Origin: Lachnospiraceae bacterium
Lineage (GTDB): Bacteria; Bacillota; Clostridia; Lachnospirales; Lachnospiraceae
Reading direction: 5' to 3'
Assembly (NCBI GenBank): GCA_017615545.1
Contig: JAFZZY010000033.1
Span: forward strand, 1-64,000
DNA: 64,000 nt
A model generated the notes under the pieces. That model saw only the letters and a program-made list of their open reading frames with translations. It was not told the origin of the DNA and searched no databases. Below are positions 53,530 through 63,330 of this stretch, piece by piece. Each line of letters opens with the position of its first letter. Within the stretch, counting starts at the first letter, position 1. The position numbers were made by a program, and so were the translations under genes.

Positions 53530-56418
53530 ATGAGACCGTTAAAACTGACCATGTCGGCCTTCGGGCCATATGCAGACCGGGTCAACGTAGATTTTGAAAA
53601 GATGGGCTCGGAGGGCCTGTTCCTGGTGACGGGCGACACCGGCGCCGGAAAAACGTCGATCTTCGATGCGATCAGTTTCGCATTGTTCGGAGTGGCGAGC
53701 GGAAACGAACGTAGTTCGTCGATGTTCCGCTCGAAATATGCAGAGCCGGAGACACCGACCTATGTGGAACTGAGCTTTGAATGCAACGGTGAAGAATATA
53801 ACGTAAAGCGAAACCCGTCCTACATGCGGCCCAAGAAGTCGGGCCAGGGAGAGACACAGGAGAGTGCGTCGGTGAGACTCATTCTGCCGGGCGGGGAACT
53901 GATCGACGAGTCGAATTCGACGCGCGCGAATGAGAAGATCAAAGAGGTCATCGGTGTGGACCGGGATCAGTATGCCCGGATCGCTATGATCGCGCAGGGC
54001 GAGTTCCGTGACTTCCTCCTGAAAAGTTCGGATGATAAGCGGACCATCATGCAGAAACTGTTCCGCACGAAGAATTATGAGACATTCCAGTTCTCCATGA
54101 AGGATGAACTGAGCAACGCCAGAAACGCTTACGAGGCTAAAAAGCAGGATATCATTCTTCCCGCTAAGAATATCGACTGCGGCCCGAAAAGCGCGTTTTT
54201 GGGCGAATTAGAGGCCTTACGCGACATGATAGCACGTAAGGACACCCTGATGCCGTCCGAAGACATCATGGATCTGGCTCAGGGCATCCTGGAAGAGGAT
54301 GCACGCCGGGAGGAAGAACTTTCCGGTGAGGCGGCGCAGCTGAATGCGGAGAGCACGAAACTGCAGACCGAACTCAGTGTGCGCAGAGAGATCATGACGG
54401 GCGAGGAACGGATCGAAGAGAAGAACCAGGAAAAGAAAGATCTGGAAGCACAGGGCGAGGCGAAGAAAGAGGCATTGGCCCTGGCGAAGGGACAGCAGCC
54501 GCAGATCGACCGCCTGGCGGCTGATATCGTGACGGAGCGGAATAACCTGAAGCGTTACGACGTGCTTGAAGAGATCGCGGTATCGATCCGCAAAAAGACG
54601 GCAGAACTCAGCGAGGCAACGAGTCAGAAGCAGAGCGAGGAAGCCCGTAAGGCGGAGATCCTTCAGGAACTGGAAGAGAAAAAAGAAGAACTGAAATCTT
54701 GTTCGGATGCCGGCGAGCGTTCGGCACGCGAAGCAGTGAAACTCAGCGAGGCGCAGACTGCCTTGCAGCAGATCGAAGGTCTCCTCGATGTCGGCAAACA
54801 ACTGACCGACGGTTCGAGGGCTCTCAAAGTCACTGAAAAGAATCATAAGAACGCGGTAAATGCCGAGCAGACCGCTTTCACGGAATACCGGCAGAAGTCG
54901 GAGTCATACAACGCGGCCTACCAGCTGTTCCTGAATGAGCAGGCGGGCGTTCTGGCAAAAGAATTGACCGAAAAGGAGAAGACGGAAGGCAGGAGACTGC
55001 CCTGTCCGGTATGCGGTTCGCTGGAGCATCCGACTCTTGCGATCTGTCAGGATCACGCACCCGACCGCAAGGAACTGGATCGGATGAAGGCGACGGTCGA
55101 GGCAGCGCAAAGCGAGCACGAGCGTTTGAAAGATGCGACCGCAAAAGCGGAGCAGGAAAAAGAAAAGGCAAAGGCTCTTTTGGAGAACGTGAGCGAGCGT
55201 TTTGCGGCGGAAGCCCAGAAGGTGAGCCGTTCATCCGGTAAGGAGTATTCCGCAGAGGATATCGATCTTTTGAAGGGGGATATCTCGGAGCAGAAGGCGA
55301 AGATCCGCGAGATCCAGGCGTCCATCAGCATGCTGGAGAAAGCGAAATCCCGCAAAGAGAAGTTGGAAAATGAGATCCCCGCGATCGAAGAAAGCATCAA
55401 GAAAACGGAGGAAAAGATCGCTGGTTTCTCCGAGAAACTTGTGGGCCTGAATCGCGATATCGAAAACCAGAACGAGCGCCTGGCTGAGACGAAGAAGGAA
55501 CTCAAGTACGAAAGCAAGGCGGCCGCTGAGCAGGCCATTGCGGAACTCGAGGCGCAGAAGAGAAAACTCGAGCAGGCGATCGAGACGGCGGAGCAGAGTG
55601 TGAAGCAGAACGCCGAAGCATTGGCCGAAAACGGAGGAACGCTGCGGACGTTGCAGGCTCATCTGGAGGAGCAGAAAACGAAACTGCAGGAGGAATACCG
55701 TGGTTATTCGACGGAGGACCTCACAACGCAGGCGCAGACGCTCACGGAGTTGCTGGCGAATTACGAGACCGAGCTCCGCAAGATCGGTGTGCGCAAGATC
55801 GCGAACACGAAGGCCATCGCTGATCTCGAGAAAGGTCAGGCGGAGCTGGACACGGCCGTGAAACGCTATACCTGGGTGAAGGAACTTGCCGACACCGTAA
55901 ACGGCAACCTGAGCGGTAAGGATAAGATCAAGTTGGAGACCTACGTGCAGATGATCTACTTCTCACGTGTTTTGGAGCGCGCCAGCCTGCGTTTCCTGGA
56001 TATGTCCGGGGGACAGTATGAGTTCCTGCTTCAAGAAGATCCGACCGATAAGCGTAAGCAAGGCGGTCTGGACATCCATGTTATGGACCATTACAACGGG
56101 ACCACGCGTGACGTTAAGAGTCTTTCGGGCGGCGAATGCTTCCTGGCATCCCTGTCGCTTGCGCTGGGCCTCTCGGATGAAGTCCAGTCCGAAGCCGGCG
56201 GCGTCTGCATCGAGTCCATGTTCATCGATGAGGGTTTCGGCTCCCTGGACGCGACGGCTTTGTCGAAAGCCATCGATGTTCTGGACCGCTTGGCCGAAAA
56301 CAATACATTGATCGGCATCATTTCCCACGTAGCCGAGCTGAAGGAGCGCATTGACCGCCAGATCCTGGTGCGGAAGGAGCGCAGCGGAGGTAGCCGCGTG
56401 GATGTCGTGACCGAATAA
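53530..56418 (+). CDS. sbcC: Nuclease SbcCD subunit C
   Basis: Predicted 962-aa Rad50-type ATPase. Walker A GDTGAGKT is at 35-42; two long coiled coils surround the zinc hook CPVCGS near residue 493; the C-terminal half has the ABC signature LSGGECFLASLSLALG and Walker B MFIDEGFGSLD. ATG 53530 follows AGGAGG at 6 nt. Complete and of normal length. The nearby large palindromes (32 kb region) are the kind of DNA this complex is known to attack in other bacteria. Confidence 0.97.
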   Translation: MRPLKLTMSAFGPYADRVNVDFEKMGSEGLFLVTGDTGAGKTSIFDAISFALFGVASGNERSSSMFRSKYAEPETPTYVELSFECNGEEYNVKRNPSYMRPKKSGQGETQESASVRLILPGGELIDESNSTRANEKIKEVIGVDRDQYARIAMIAQGEFRDFLLKSSDDKRTIMQKLFRTKNYETFQFSMKDELSNARNAYEAKKQDIILPAKNIDCGPKSAFLGELEALRDMIARKDTLMPSEDIMDLAQGILEEDARREEELSGEAAQLNAESTKLQTELSVRREIMTGEERIEEKNQEKKDLEAQGEAKKEALALAKGQQPQIDRLAADIVTERNNLKRYDVLEEIAVSIRKKTAELSEATSQKQSEEARKAEILQELEEKKEELKSCSDAGERSAREAVKLSEAQTALQQIEGLLDVGKQLTDGSRALKVTEKNHKNAVNAEQTAFTEYRQKSESYNAAYQLFLNEQAGVLAKELTEKEKTEGRRLPCPVCGSLEHPTLAICQDHAPDRKELDRMKATVEAAQSEHERLKDATAKAEQEKEKAKALLENVSERFAAEAQKVSRSSGKEYSAEDIDLLKGDISEQKAKIREIQASISMLEKAKSRKEKLENEIPAIEESIKKTEEKIAGFSEKLVGLNRDIENQNERLAETKKELKYESKAAAEQAIAELEAQKRKLEQAIETAEQSVKQNAEALAENGGTLRTLQAHLEEQKTKLQEEYRGYSTEDLTTQAQTLTELLANYETELRKIGVRKIANTKAIADLEKGQAELDTAVKRYTWVKELADTVNGNLSGKDKIKLETYVQMIYFSRVLERASLRFLDMSGGQYEFLLQEDPTDKRKQGGLDIHVMDHYNGTTRDVKSLSGGECFLASLSLALGLSDEVQSEAGGVCIESMFIDEGFGSLDATALSKAIDVLDRLAENNTLIGIISHVAELKERIDRQILVRKERSGGSRVDVVTE

Positions 56419-56426
56419 AATCCACC

Positions 56427-56465
56427 CCGGGCCGTAAGGTTTGAAAAAACCTCACGGCCCGGTTT
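56427..56465 (+). terminator. Terminator after sbcC
   Basis: CCGGGCCGTAAGGTTT pairs with AAACCTCACGGCCCGG (to 56462), followed by TTT. Strong stem, short T-run; could work in both directions. Confidence 0.8.
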
Positions 56466-56494
56466 CATGTACTGTGTTTTAAACAAAAACCTGA

Positions 56495-56523
56495 TGGACA
56501 AAGCCGAAGCAGTCCGCTATACT
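56495..56523 (+). promoter_or_regulatory. Promoter of the ECF-like/hydrogenase operon
   Basis: TGGACA (56495-56500), 17 bp, TATACT (56518-56523). A leader hairpin AATATC/GATATT with GC inner stem lies at 56544-56574. Confidence 0.7.
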
Positions 56524-56602
56524 ATAGGCGGTAACTTATTGTGTAATATCGGCGGGCTTCGGATCCGCGGATATTCCTTCGGACATATAGATGAGGTTTA
56601 GT

Positions 56603-57193
56603 ATGAAAGAAACAAAAAAGAGCAAATTCGGAACCAGAGAGATCGCATTCACGGCCATGCTGTTAGCAGTCTGTCTGGTAAGTCAGGTGTTCAAAAACCT
56701 GAGTGTCTACATCACCGGTCCGGTGATCAATGCCTGCATCGTGCTGGCAGTCTTCGCAGTGAACCTGCCGTGCGCGCTCTGCCTGAGCATCATCACGCCG
56801 GTCACGGCCTATCTGATCTCGGCAGCGCCCATCATGACAGCGATCCCGGGCATCATTCCGCTGATCATGGTCGGTAACTGCATCCTTGCGATCTGCGTCT
56901 TCCTGCTGTTCAAGAAGTATGCCTACGAAAAAGCATCCACGAAGACGACGATCCTCTATGTCATCACGGCCGCTGTCAGTTCGGCGGCAAAAGCGGCTTT
57001 TATGGGCCTGACGATCTCCCTTTGGGTGATCCCGACCTTCCTTCCCACGGAGAGCCCGCTTCGAAAGAAACTGGATGTATTCCAGTCCATGTTTTCCGTC
57101 ACCCAGCTCTTCACGGCCTTGATCGGCTTTGCTTATGTTTACGTTATCTGGGCTGCGGTAAAACATACCCACATCCTCGACAAACAGGATTGA
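56603..57193 (+). CDS. ECF transporter S-component-like membrane protein
   Basis: Predicted 196-aa protein with about six hydrophobic helices. The start KFGTREIAFTAMLLAVCLVSQVFKN resembles the first helix of ECF S components (substrate-binding parts of vitamin transporters), and LIMVGNCILAICVFLLF fits a later one. ATG 56603 has GAGG 6 nt upstream. It is 23 bp before the hydrogenase gene. The substrate is unknown. Confidence 0.7.
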   Translation: MKETKKSKFGTREIAFTAMLLAVCLVSQVFKNLSVYITGPVINACIVLAVFAVNLPCALCLSIITPVTAYLISAAPIMTAIPGIIPLIMVGNCILAICVFLLFKKYAYEKASTKTTILYVITAAVSSAAKAAFMGLTISLWVIPTFLPTESPLRKKLDVFQSMFSVTQLFTALIGFAYVYVIWAAVKHTHILDKQD

Positions 57194-57216
57194 TCGCAGG
57201 TTAACAGGAGGTTGCT

Positions 57217-58686
57217 ATGGTCACCAATGATTTTGGTATGAACCGCTTTAAGCACAACATCATCGAAGAGGTTTGCCGACTGGAGTGGAACGGTCAGAAC
57301 GATCAGGAGCACATCGAGGAACTCGTGCTGAAACTGATTCCCGGTCCCAAGCCGGATTACCGTTGCTGCATCTATAAGGAGCGCGAGATCGTGCGCCAGA
57401 GGATCCGCCTCGCGCAGGGGCAGTCGACGACATATAACCCGGACTCGAAAAACATTGTCCAGGTCATTGATTCGGCCTGTGACGAATGTCCCATCGCGGC
57501 GTACTCCGTCACGGATAACTGCCGTTTCTGTATGGGTCGTCCGTGCATCAACACCTGTCCCTTCGGCGCCATCACGCCCGGCGACTTTCACATGCACATT
57601 GACCCCGCGAAGTGTAAAGAGTGCGGAAAATGCGCGGAGGTCTGCCCTTATAAAGCGATCGTCCACCTCGAGCGTCCCTGCAAAAAAGCCTGCCCCGTCG
57701 GCGCGATCACGTACGACGAGTACGGCTTCTGCAAGATCGATGAGACGAAATGTATCCAGTGCGGTCACTGCATCCACGACTGTCCGTTCGCGGCCATCGC
57801 GGGTAAGACCTTCCTGGTCGATATCATTAAAGAGATCAAAGCCGGTAAAGAAGTGATCGCCATGTGCGCGCCCGCTACAGAGGGCCAGTTCGGCGAGAAG
57901 ATCGGCATGCCTTCCATCCGCGCGGGTCTGAAGAAGATCGGTTTCGCCGACATGGTCGAGGTAGGCCTCGGCGGCGACATGACAGCGGCCTACGAGTCCG
58001 AAGAGTGGGCCAATGCATACAAGACCGGAAAGAAGATGACGACATCCTGCTGCCCGGCCTTTATCAACATGCTGAAGATCCATTTTCCGGAACTGTATAA
58101 AGAGAATATGTCGAAGACGGTTTCGCCTATGTGTGCGATCTCGCGTTATCTCAAGGCGACGCGCCCGGGTTGCGTCACCGTATTCATCGGCCCGTGTGTT
58201 GCGAAGAAGGCCGAAGCCCAGAATAAGGCGGTAAAGGACAACGCGGACTACGTCATGACCTACGGCGAACTCAGCGCCCTCATGCGCTCGAAGGATACCG
58301 ACTTCGAACCTGTGGAGGACGAGTACCAGGAAGCATCGATCTGGGGCAAACGTTTTGCCTCCAGCGGCGGTGTGGCAGGCGCTGTCATGGAATGCATGCG
58401 CGAGCGCGGCGAGGACACCTCGGAGATCAAACTTCTGAAGGCCCACGGCGGCGAGGAGTGCCGCAAGGCCCTGTTGCTTCTGAAGGCCGGCCGCCTTCCC
58501 GAAGACTTCATCGAAGGAATGGTCTGCCCCGGCGGTTGCGTCGGCGGCCCTTCGCGGCATAAGAACATCAACGAGATCAACAAAGCGAGAGAGAACCTCC
58601 TGTCCACGGCGGACGACCGTAAGATCCTGGAGAACCTGAAGAAATACCCGCTGGATCAGTTCTCGATGCACAGAGATGACGAATAG
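57217..58686 (+). CDS. [FeFe] hydrogenase, group B-like
   Basis: Predicted 489-aa protein. The N-terminal ~215 residues carry several Cys-rich [4Fe-4S] sites (CRFCMGRPCINTCP, CKECGKCAEVCP, CIQCGHCIHDCP). The H-cluster domain has L1 TSCCPAF (Cys278, Cys279), L2 IGPCVAKKAEA (Cys327) and L3 EGMVCPGGCVGGPS (Cys437, Cys441), a pattern typical of group B enzymes rather than the better known group A (FTSCCPAW, MPCxxKxxE, MACPGGCxxGGGQ). It lies behind the ECF-like gene and 12 bp before a TetR gene. Proton reduction or H2 oxidation with an unknown redox partner is the expected activity; maturases are not in the window. Confidence 0.88.
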   Translation: MVTNDFGMNRFKHNIIEEVCRLEWNGQNDQEHIEELVLKLIPGPKPDYRCCIYKEREIVRQRIRLAQGQSTTYNPDSKNIVQVIDSACDECPIAAYSVTDNCRFCMGRPCINTCPFGAITPGDFHMHIDPAKCKECGKCAEVCPYKAIVHLERPCKKACPVGAITYDEYGFCKIDETKCIQCGHCIHDCPFAAIAGKTFLVDIIKEIKAGKEVIAMCAPATEGQFGEKIGMPSIRAGLKKIGFADMVEVGLGGDMTAAYESEEWANAYKTGKKMTTSCCPAFINMLKIHFPELYKENMSKTVSPMCAISRYLKATRPGCVTVFIGPCVAKKAEAQNKAVKDNADYVMTYGELSALMRSKDTDFEPVEDEYQEASIWGKRFASSGGVAGAVMECMRERGEDTSEIKLLKAHGGEECRKALLLLKAGRLPEDFIEGMVCPGGCVGGPSRHKNINEINKARENLLSTADDRKILENLKKYPLDQFSMHRDDE

Positions 58687-58698
58687 GGAGGCGAGAGC

Positions 58699-59256
58699 GT
58701 GACGAACCTTACAAAAGATCTGATCAAACGTACCTTCCGTTCCCTGCTCGAGGAGAAGCCTCTGTCCCAGATCACGGTAAAGATGATCGTGCAGGAGTGC
58801 GGAATCAATCGGAATTCGTTTTATTATCATTACGAGGATATCCCCGCGCTGATCGAAGAGATGGTCCGGGAAGATGCCGACCAACTGATCGCGGAGTACC
58901 CGACGATCGCTTCGGTGGAGACTGCACTTTATGCGGTCAATGAATTCCTGACGGAGAACAAAAAAGCCATTCTCCACATCTACAACTCGGTCAACCGAAA
59001 TATCTTTGAGCGTTATCTCTGGAAGATCTGTGACTACGTCGTTGACTCCTACGGAGAGCAAGTAGTCAAGGATCGGGAGATCGATGAGTTCGATAAAGAG
59101 ATCCTGGGACGTTTCTTTAAAAGCGAGTGCTTCGGCATCATGATCAGCTGGCTCGACCAGATGATGGAGACCGATGTGCAACGGATGATCGCCCGTTTTT
59201 GCGAGGTGTACACCGGTTTGGTCGAAGAAATGATCGAGCGTGTGACGAAGAAATAA
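58699..59256 (+). CDS. TetR family regulator
   Basis: Predicted 185-aa protein, starting with GTG 58699 after AGGGAGG at 7 nt. The N-terminal HTH is clear (LTKDLIKRTFRSLLEEKPLSQITVKMIVQECGINRNSFYYHYEDI). The remaining helices form the ligand domain (TetR_C 7-like). It closes the hydrogenase transcript and sits before the MMPL export genes, which it may control. Confidence 0.9.
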   Translation: MTNLTKDLIKRTFRSLLEEKPLSQITVKMIVQECGINRNSFYYHYEDIPALIEEMVREDADQLIAEYPTIASVETALYAVNEFLTENKKAILHIYNSVNRNIFERYLWKICDYVVDSYGEQVVKDREIDEFDKEILGRFFKSECFGIMISWLDQMMETDVQRMIARFCEVYTGLVEEMIERVTKK

Positions 59257-59278
59257 AACCAAAGATTTAGGCATTTTC

Positions 59279-59315
59279 AGTCTCGTGTCTGATTTTTAGA
59301 CACGAGACTATTTTT
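59279..59315 (+). terminator. Terminator after the TetR gene
   Basis: A perfect 12-bp stem AGTCTCGTGTCT (59279-59290) / AGACACGAGACT (59298-59309) is followed by ATTTTTG. Confidence 0.9.
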
Positions 59316-59406
59316 GTCCGTTTTGTTTTTTCGGATTCTGTATACAATGGGTAAGGTAGTACAAAATAACAGAAGAAATTGAGAAAGAAACGGAGGATGA
59401 AACCCA

Positions 59407-61494
59407 GTGAAACTTGCAAGAGCGGTCGTAAAACGCCGCATGCTGATCCTGATCCTCACCATCGCGCTGTTGATCCCCGCGGTGCTCGGATTTATCGGGA
59501 CCAGAGTAAACTATGATATGCTCGTTTACCTGCCGAAAGACATGGAAACCGTCATCGGCCAGGATGAACTGATGAATGATTTCGGCAAAGGTGCATTTGC
59601 CTTCATCATCGCAGAAGACATGTCGGTGAAGGATGTCTCGAACATGAAGTCTAAGATCGAGAACATACCGCATGTCGACACCGTGATCTGGTATGATACG
59701 CTCGCTGACATTTCCATCCCGATGGAGATGCTCCCCGAGAAACTTTACAAAGCATTTAACACGGACAATGCAACCATGATGGCGGTATTTTTCGATTCCT
59801 CGACATCTGCCGAGGTGACACTCGACGCCATCGAAGAGATGCGTTCCGTGTGTGGAGATCAGTGCTTTGTCTCCGGCATGTCGGCCCTCGTTGCCGACCT
59901 GAAAGAACTGTGTGAGAGAGAAGAGCCCGTCTACGTGGCGATCGCCGTAGTCCTGGCAACGATCGTCATGATGCTGTTTTTGGACTCCTGGATCGCGCCA
60001 TTCATCTTCCTGCTTTCGATCGGAATGATGATCCTTCTGAACCTCGGTTCGAATATCTTCCTCGGGGAGATCTCCTACATCACGAAGGCTCTGTCTGCGG
60101 TCCTGCAGCTCGCCGTAACGATGGACTACTCGATCTTCCTGTGGCACAGTTACAACGAAAAACTTCATGAGCATGAGGACCACAAAGAGGCGATGGCCAT
60201 TGCGGTCCATGATACATTTACCAGCGTGCTCGGAAGCTCCGTAACGACGATCGCGGGCTTTATCGCCCTGTGTTTCATGTCGTTCACGATGGGCCGCGAC
60301 CTCGGTATCGTCATGGCGAAAGGTGTTCTGCTCGGCGTTATCGGTTGCGTTACCGTGCTTCCGGCGCTGATCCTTCTGTTCGACAAACCGCTGCAGAAGA
60401 CGAAGCACAGATCCCTCATCCCCGACATGGGAAAACTTTCCAACGGCGTGGTGAAGATCTTCCCGGTTTTCCTGGTGCTCTTTGTGGCATTGATCCCGCC
60501 GGCCTACTACGGCTATGACAAGACAAACGACGAGGTCTACTACGACTTGTCGAAATGCCTGCCCGACGATATCGGATACGCTGTCGCGAACAACAAACTG
60601 ATCGAGGACTTCGATGTCGCATCGACCCACATGCTTTTGGTGGACGCGAGTGTTTCCGCGAAAGAGGTCCGCGCCATGACGAAGGAGATGGAGCAGGTCG
60701 ATGGCGTCCGATACGTGATCGGCCTGGACACGGTCCTCGGTTCCCGCATCCCGGAGGAGTTTCTCCCCGATTCGATCCGTTCCGTCCTGCAGAGCGATAA
60801 ATGGAAACTGCTTCTGATCAACTCCGGCTACCGCGTAGCGAGTGACGAGGTCAATGTACAGGTCGCCGAGATCAACACGATCCTCAAGAAATACGACGAG
60901 GGCGGCATGCTGATCGGTGAAGCGCCTTGCATGAAAGACATGATCGAGACGACGGACCATGACTTCCGTGTCGTAACGATCATTTCCGTCTTCGCGATCT
61001 TCCTGATCATTGCCCTCGTTGAGAGAAGCATCTCCCTGCCGTTCATCCTGATCGCAGTCATCGAGTCGGCGATCTTCATCAACCTCGGTCTGCCGCATTA
61101 CTTCGGGCAGAGCCTGCCGTTCATCGCCCCGATCTGCATCAGCACGATCCAGCTGGGCGCAACGGTCGACTACGCGATCCTGATGACCACACGTTATAAG
61201 AGAGAGCGTATCGCAGGCGTGGCTAAACGAGAGGCCGTAAGCACCGCGCTTTCCACATCGATCCCGTCGATCATCGTATCGGGTATGGGCCTGTTTGCAT
61301 CGACCTTCGGCGTGGCCATGTTTTCCAACATCGATATCGTAAGTTCGTTGTGTAAACTGCTGGCCCGCGGTGCTGTCGTCAGCATGCTGATGGTCATCTT
61401 CATGCTTCCGGCGCTGCTCGTGTTGTGCGATAAGGTGATCTGCAAAACAACGATGGGAATGACGCATATAGGAGGGAAATCCAATGAAAAATAG
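59407..61494 (+). CDS. MMPL/RND family transporter
   Basis: Predicted 695-aa membrane protein, GTG start with GGAGG 10 nt upstream. Two similar halves, each with a first helix (ILILTIALLIPAVLGFIG; VFLVLFVALIPPAYYG), an outside domain and a five-helix bundle with the characteristic AVTMDYSIFLWH and GATVDYAILMTTRYK segments (Asp in a membrane helix for proton coupling). Shorter than actinobacterial MmpL, normal for Clostridia. Its end overlaps the next gene by 11 nt. Export of a lipid or drug is likely, substrate unknown. Confidence 0.93.
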   Translation: MKLARAVVKRRMLILILTIALLIPAVLGFIGTRVNYDMLVYLPKDMETVIGQDELMNDFGKGAFAFIIAEDMSVKDVSNMKSKIENIPHVDTVIWYDTLADISIPMEMLPEKLYKAFNTDNATMMAVFFDSSTSAEVTLDAIEEMRSVCGDQCFVSGMSALVADLKELCEREEPVYVAIAVVLATIVMMLFLDSWIAPFIFLLSIGMMILLNLGSNIFLGEISYITKALSAVLQLAVTMDYSIFLWHSYNEKLHEHEDHKEAMAIAVHDTFTSVLGSSVTTIAGFIALCFMSFTMGRDLGIVMAKGVLLGVIGCVTVLPALILLFDKPLQKTKHRSLIPDMGKLSNGVVKIFPVFLVLFVALIPPAYYGYDKTNDEVYYDLSKCLPDDIGYAVANNKLIEDFDVASTHMLLVDASVSAKEVRAMTKEMEQVDGVRYVIGLDTVLGSRIPEEFLPDSIRSVLQSDKWKLLLINSGYRVASDEVNVQVAEINTILKKYDEGGMLIGEAPCMKDMIETTDHDFRVVTIISVFAIFLIIALVERSISLPFILIAVIESAIFINLGLPHYFGQSLPFIAPICISTIQLGATVDYAILMTTRYKRERIAGVAKREAVSTALSTSIPSIIVSGMGLFASTFGVAMFSNIDIVSSLCKLLARGAVVSMLMVIFMLPALLVLCDKVICKTTMGMTHIGGKSNEK

Positions 61495-63214
61495 AGTTAC
61501 GAAAACGTGTGCCCTGTGCCTCTGCGCTGCATTGGCCGCAGGAACGACCGGCGGAGCGGTGCTCGCATTCACCGGAAATAAAGAGAAGACGGAAGTGGTA
61601 AGCGAGGTCGAGAAGTCGGTACTGGCGGCGCCCGCGACCACGGCAGAGGTGCCCGCCGCAACGAAGGACGAGACGGTATACGTGCTCGCAGGAGCGGATG
61701 GCTCAGTCCAGAAGATCATCGTCAGCGACTGGCTGAAGAATACACTTGGTGAGGACAAACTGAACGATGCCACGACATTGACCGACGTGGTGAACGTAAA
61801 GGGCAATGAGGGCTCGACGGCCGGGGACAACGGCAGCCGCGTCTGGGATGCCGACGGCCGCGACATCTGCTACCAGGGCAACATCGACAGCGAGCTGCCC
61901 GTGGACATGAAGGTGAGCTACAAGCTCGACGGCGTGAGCATCACACCCGCAGAACTGAAGGGTAAGAGCGGTCGCGTGACCATCCGTTTTGACTACGAAA
62001 ACAAGCAGTACGAGACCATGAAGATCGGCGAGAACGAAGAGAAGATCTACGTTCCTTTCGCTGTTGTGACCGGACTCATCCTGGACAATGATACGTTCAC
62101 AAATATCGAGGTTTCCAACGGTAAACTTATCAACGACGGAACCCGCACCATCGTTGCGGGCATCGCATTCCCGGGACTGCAGGAGAGCCTGAACATCAAT
62201 TCCGAGAAGCTCATCGTTCCGTCGTATGTGGAGGTCACGGCAGACACGAAGAACTTCTCGCTGGGCATGACTTTGTCGCTTGCGACGAACAGTCTCTTCA
62301 ACGAGATCGACACGAGCTTCCTCGATGATTTCACGAACCTGGCGGACATGATGACCCAGCTTTCCGACGCTGTAAAGCAACTGGCGGATGGCTCCTCGAA
62401 GATCCATGATGGTCTGAGTACCTTACTGGATAAATCCACGGAACTTGTGGAAGGGGTCAATGCGATCAGCGATGGCGCGAAGAAACTGAAAAACGGAGCG
62501 TCGGAGTTGGACGGCGGTGTCGGACAGCTGCAGGGCGGAGCGGATACATTGGCCGAAGGCCTGAATACATTGACCGCCAACAGTGATGCGCTGAACGGCG
62601 GAGCGAAGCAGGTGTTTGAGTCGATGCTCGCAACGGCACAGTCCCAGCTGACGGCTGCTGGCCTGACGGTTCCTGCGCTGACGATCGAGAACTATGAGAG
62701 CGTTTTGGATTCGATCATCATGACACTTTCCTCGCATGTTGCAGAAGGACAGGCGGCACAGGCAGTAGCAGCCGTTAAAGCCCAACTCGACAGCTATAAC
62801 GAGTTCTACACAGGCCTGCAGAATTACACTGCGGGTGTGGCTCAGGCGGCCGGCGGAGCAGAGCAGCTGAAGTCCGGCGTGGCCGAACTGAAGAACGGCA
62901 GCGCGGCACTGGCGACCGGAGCGGACGAACTCAGCGCAGGTATCGATACGATGAAGGGCGGACTTCCCGCGCTGATCATCGGCGTGACCCAGCTGCGTAA
63001 CGGAGCCGAGTCACTGGCAAACGGCCTGAACGAGTTCAACGAAAAAGGCGTAGAAAAACTTACAGGATTTGTAGACGGAGATATGACAGGTCTGCTCGAA
63101 CGTGTGAAGGCGACCATCAACGCTTCGAAGAACTACAGTAATTTCTCGGGAATATCCGACCAGATGGACGGTCAGGTGAAGTTCATTTACCGCACCGCAG
63201 AGATCGGAGATTGA
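61484..63214 (+). CDS. Exported heptad-repeat protein, partner of the MMPL transporter
   Basis: Predicted 576-aa protein with a signal peptide (about 1-28), a beta-rich domain (about 60-260), and a long region of L-x-x-G-type heptads (AVKQLADGSSKIHDG, AKKLKNGASELDGG, AEQLKSGVAELKNG) as in YhgE/Pip-type partners of MMPL pumps. No C-terminal membrane helix is seen. AGGAGG precedes ATG and the start lies inside the MMPL gene, so the two are coupled. Confidence 0.85.
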   Translation: MKNRVTKTCALCLCAALAAGTTGGAVLAFTGNKEKTEVVSEVEKSVLAAPATTAEVPAATKDETVYVLAGADGSVQKIIVSDWLKNTLGEDKLNDATTLTDVVNVKGNEGSTAGDNGSRVWDADGRDICYQGNIDSELPVDMKVSYKLDGVSITPAELKGKSGRVTIRFDYENKQYETMKIGENEEKIYVPFAVVTGLILDNDTFTNIEVSNGKLINDGTRTIVAGIAFPGLQESLNINSEKLIVPSYVEVTADTKNFSLGMTLSLATNSLFNEIDTSFLDDFTNLADMMTQLSDAVKQLADGSSKIHDGLSTLLDKSTELVEGVNAISDGAKKLKNGASELDGGVGQLQGGADTLAEGLNTLTANSDALNGGAKQVFESMLATAQSQLTAAGLTVPALTIENYESVLDSIIMTLSSHVAEGQAAQAVAAVKAQLDSYNEFYTGLQNYTAGVAQAAGGAEQLKSGVAELKNGSAALATGADELSAGIDTMKGGLPALIIGVTQLRNGAESLANGLNEFNEKGVEKLTGFVDGDMTGLLERVKATINASKNYSNFSGISDQMDGQVKFIYRTAEIGD

Positions 63215-63222
63215 TCCGGACC

Positions 63223-63258
63223 GACGGGGATGTCGCACAGCGGCATCCCCGTTTTTTA
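63223..63258 (+). terminator. Terminator after the heptad-repeat gene
   Basis: ACGGGGATGTCG (63224-63235) pairs with CGGCATCCCCGT (63241-63252), followed by TTTTTATT. Confidence 0.9.
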
Positions 63259-63288
63259 TTGACATTATGAGACCGAAAATGATATAAT
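63259..63288 (+). promoter_or_regulatory. Promoter of the acyltransferase gene
   Basis: TTGACA (63259-63264), 18 bp, TATAAT (63283-63288), directly behind the terminator. Confidence 0.88.
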
Positions 63289-63330
63289 CGTAGCGATATT
63301 TTTACCTCGAGTCGAGGAAAGGATCCTGAC

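Noticed and set aside
57139..59274. 711-codon minus-strand frame opposite the hydrogenase and TetR genes
   Set aside because: Antisense to two well-supported genes; composition again that of a complementary shadow.
59263..59275. Further copy of the TTTAGGCA dyad element after the TetR gene
   Set aside because: Only one arm is present; the partner position 26 bp upstream lies in coding sequence and does not match.
59308..61866. Very long open frame (852 codons) on the minus strand opposite the MMPL gene
   Set aside because: It is antisense to a clear transporter, has no ribosome site and a His/Arg/Asp-rich composition typical of the complement of coding DNA.
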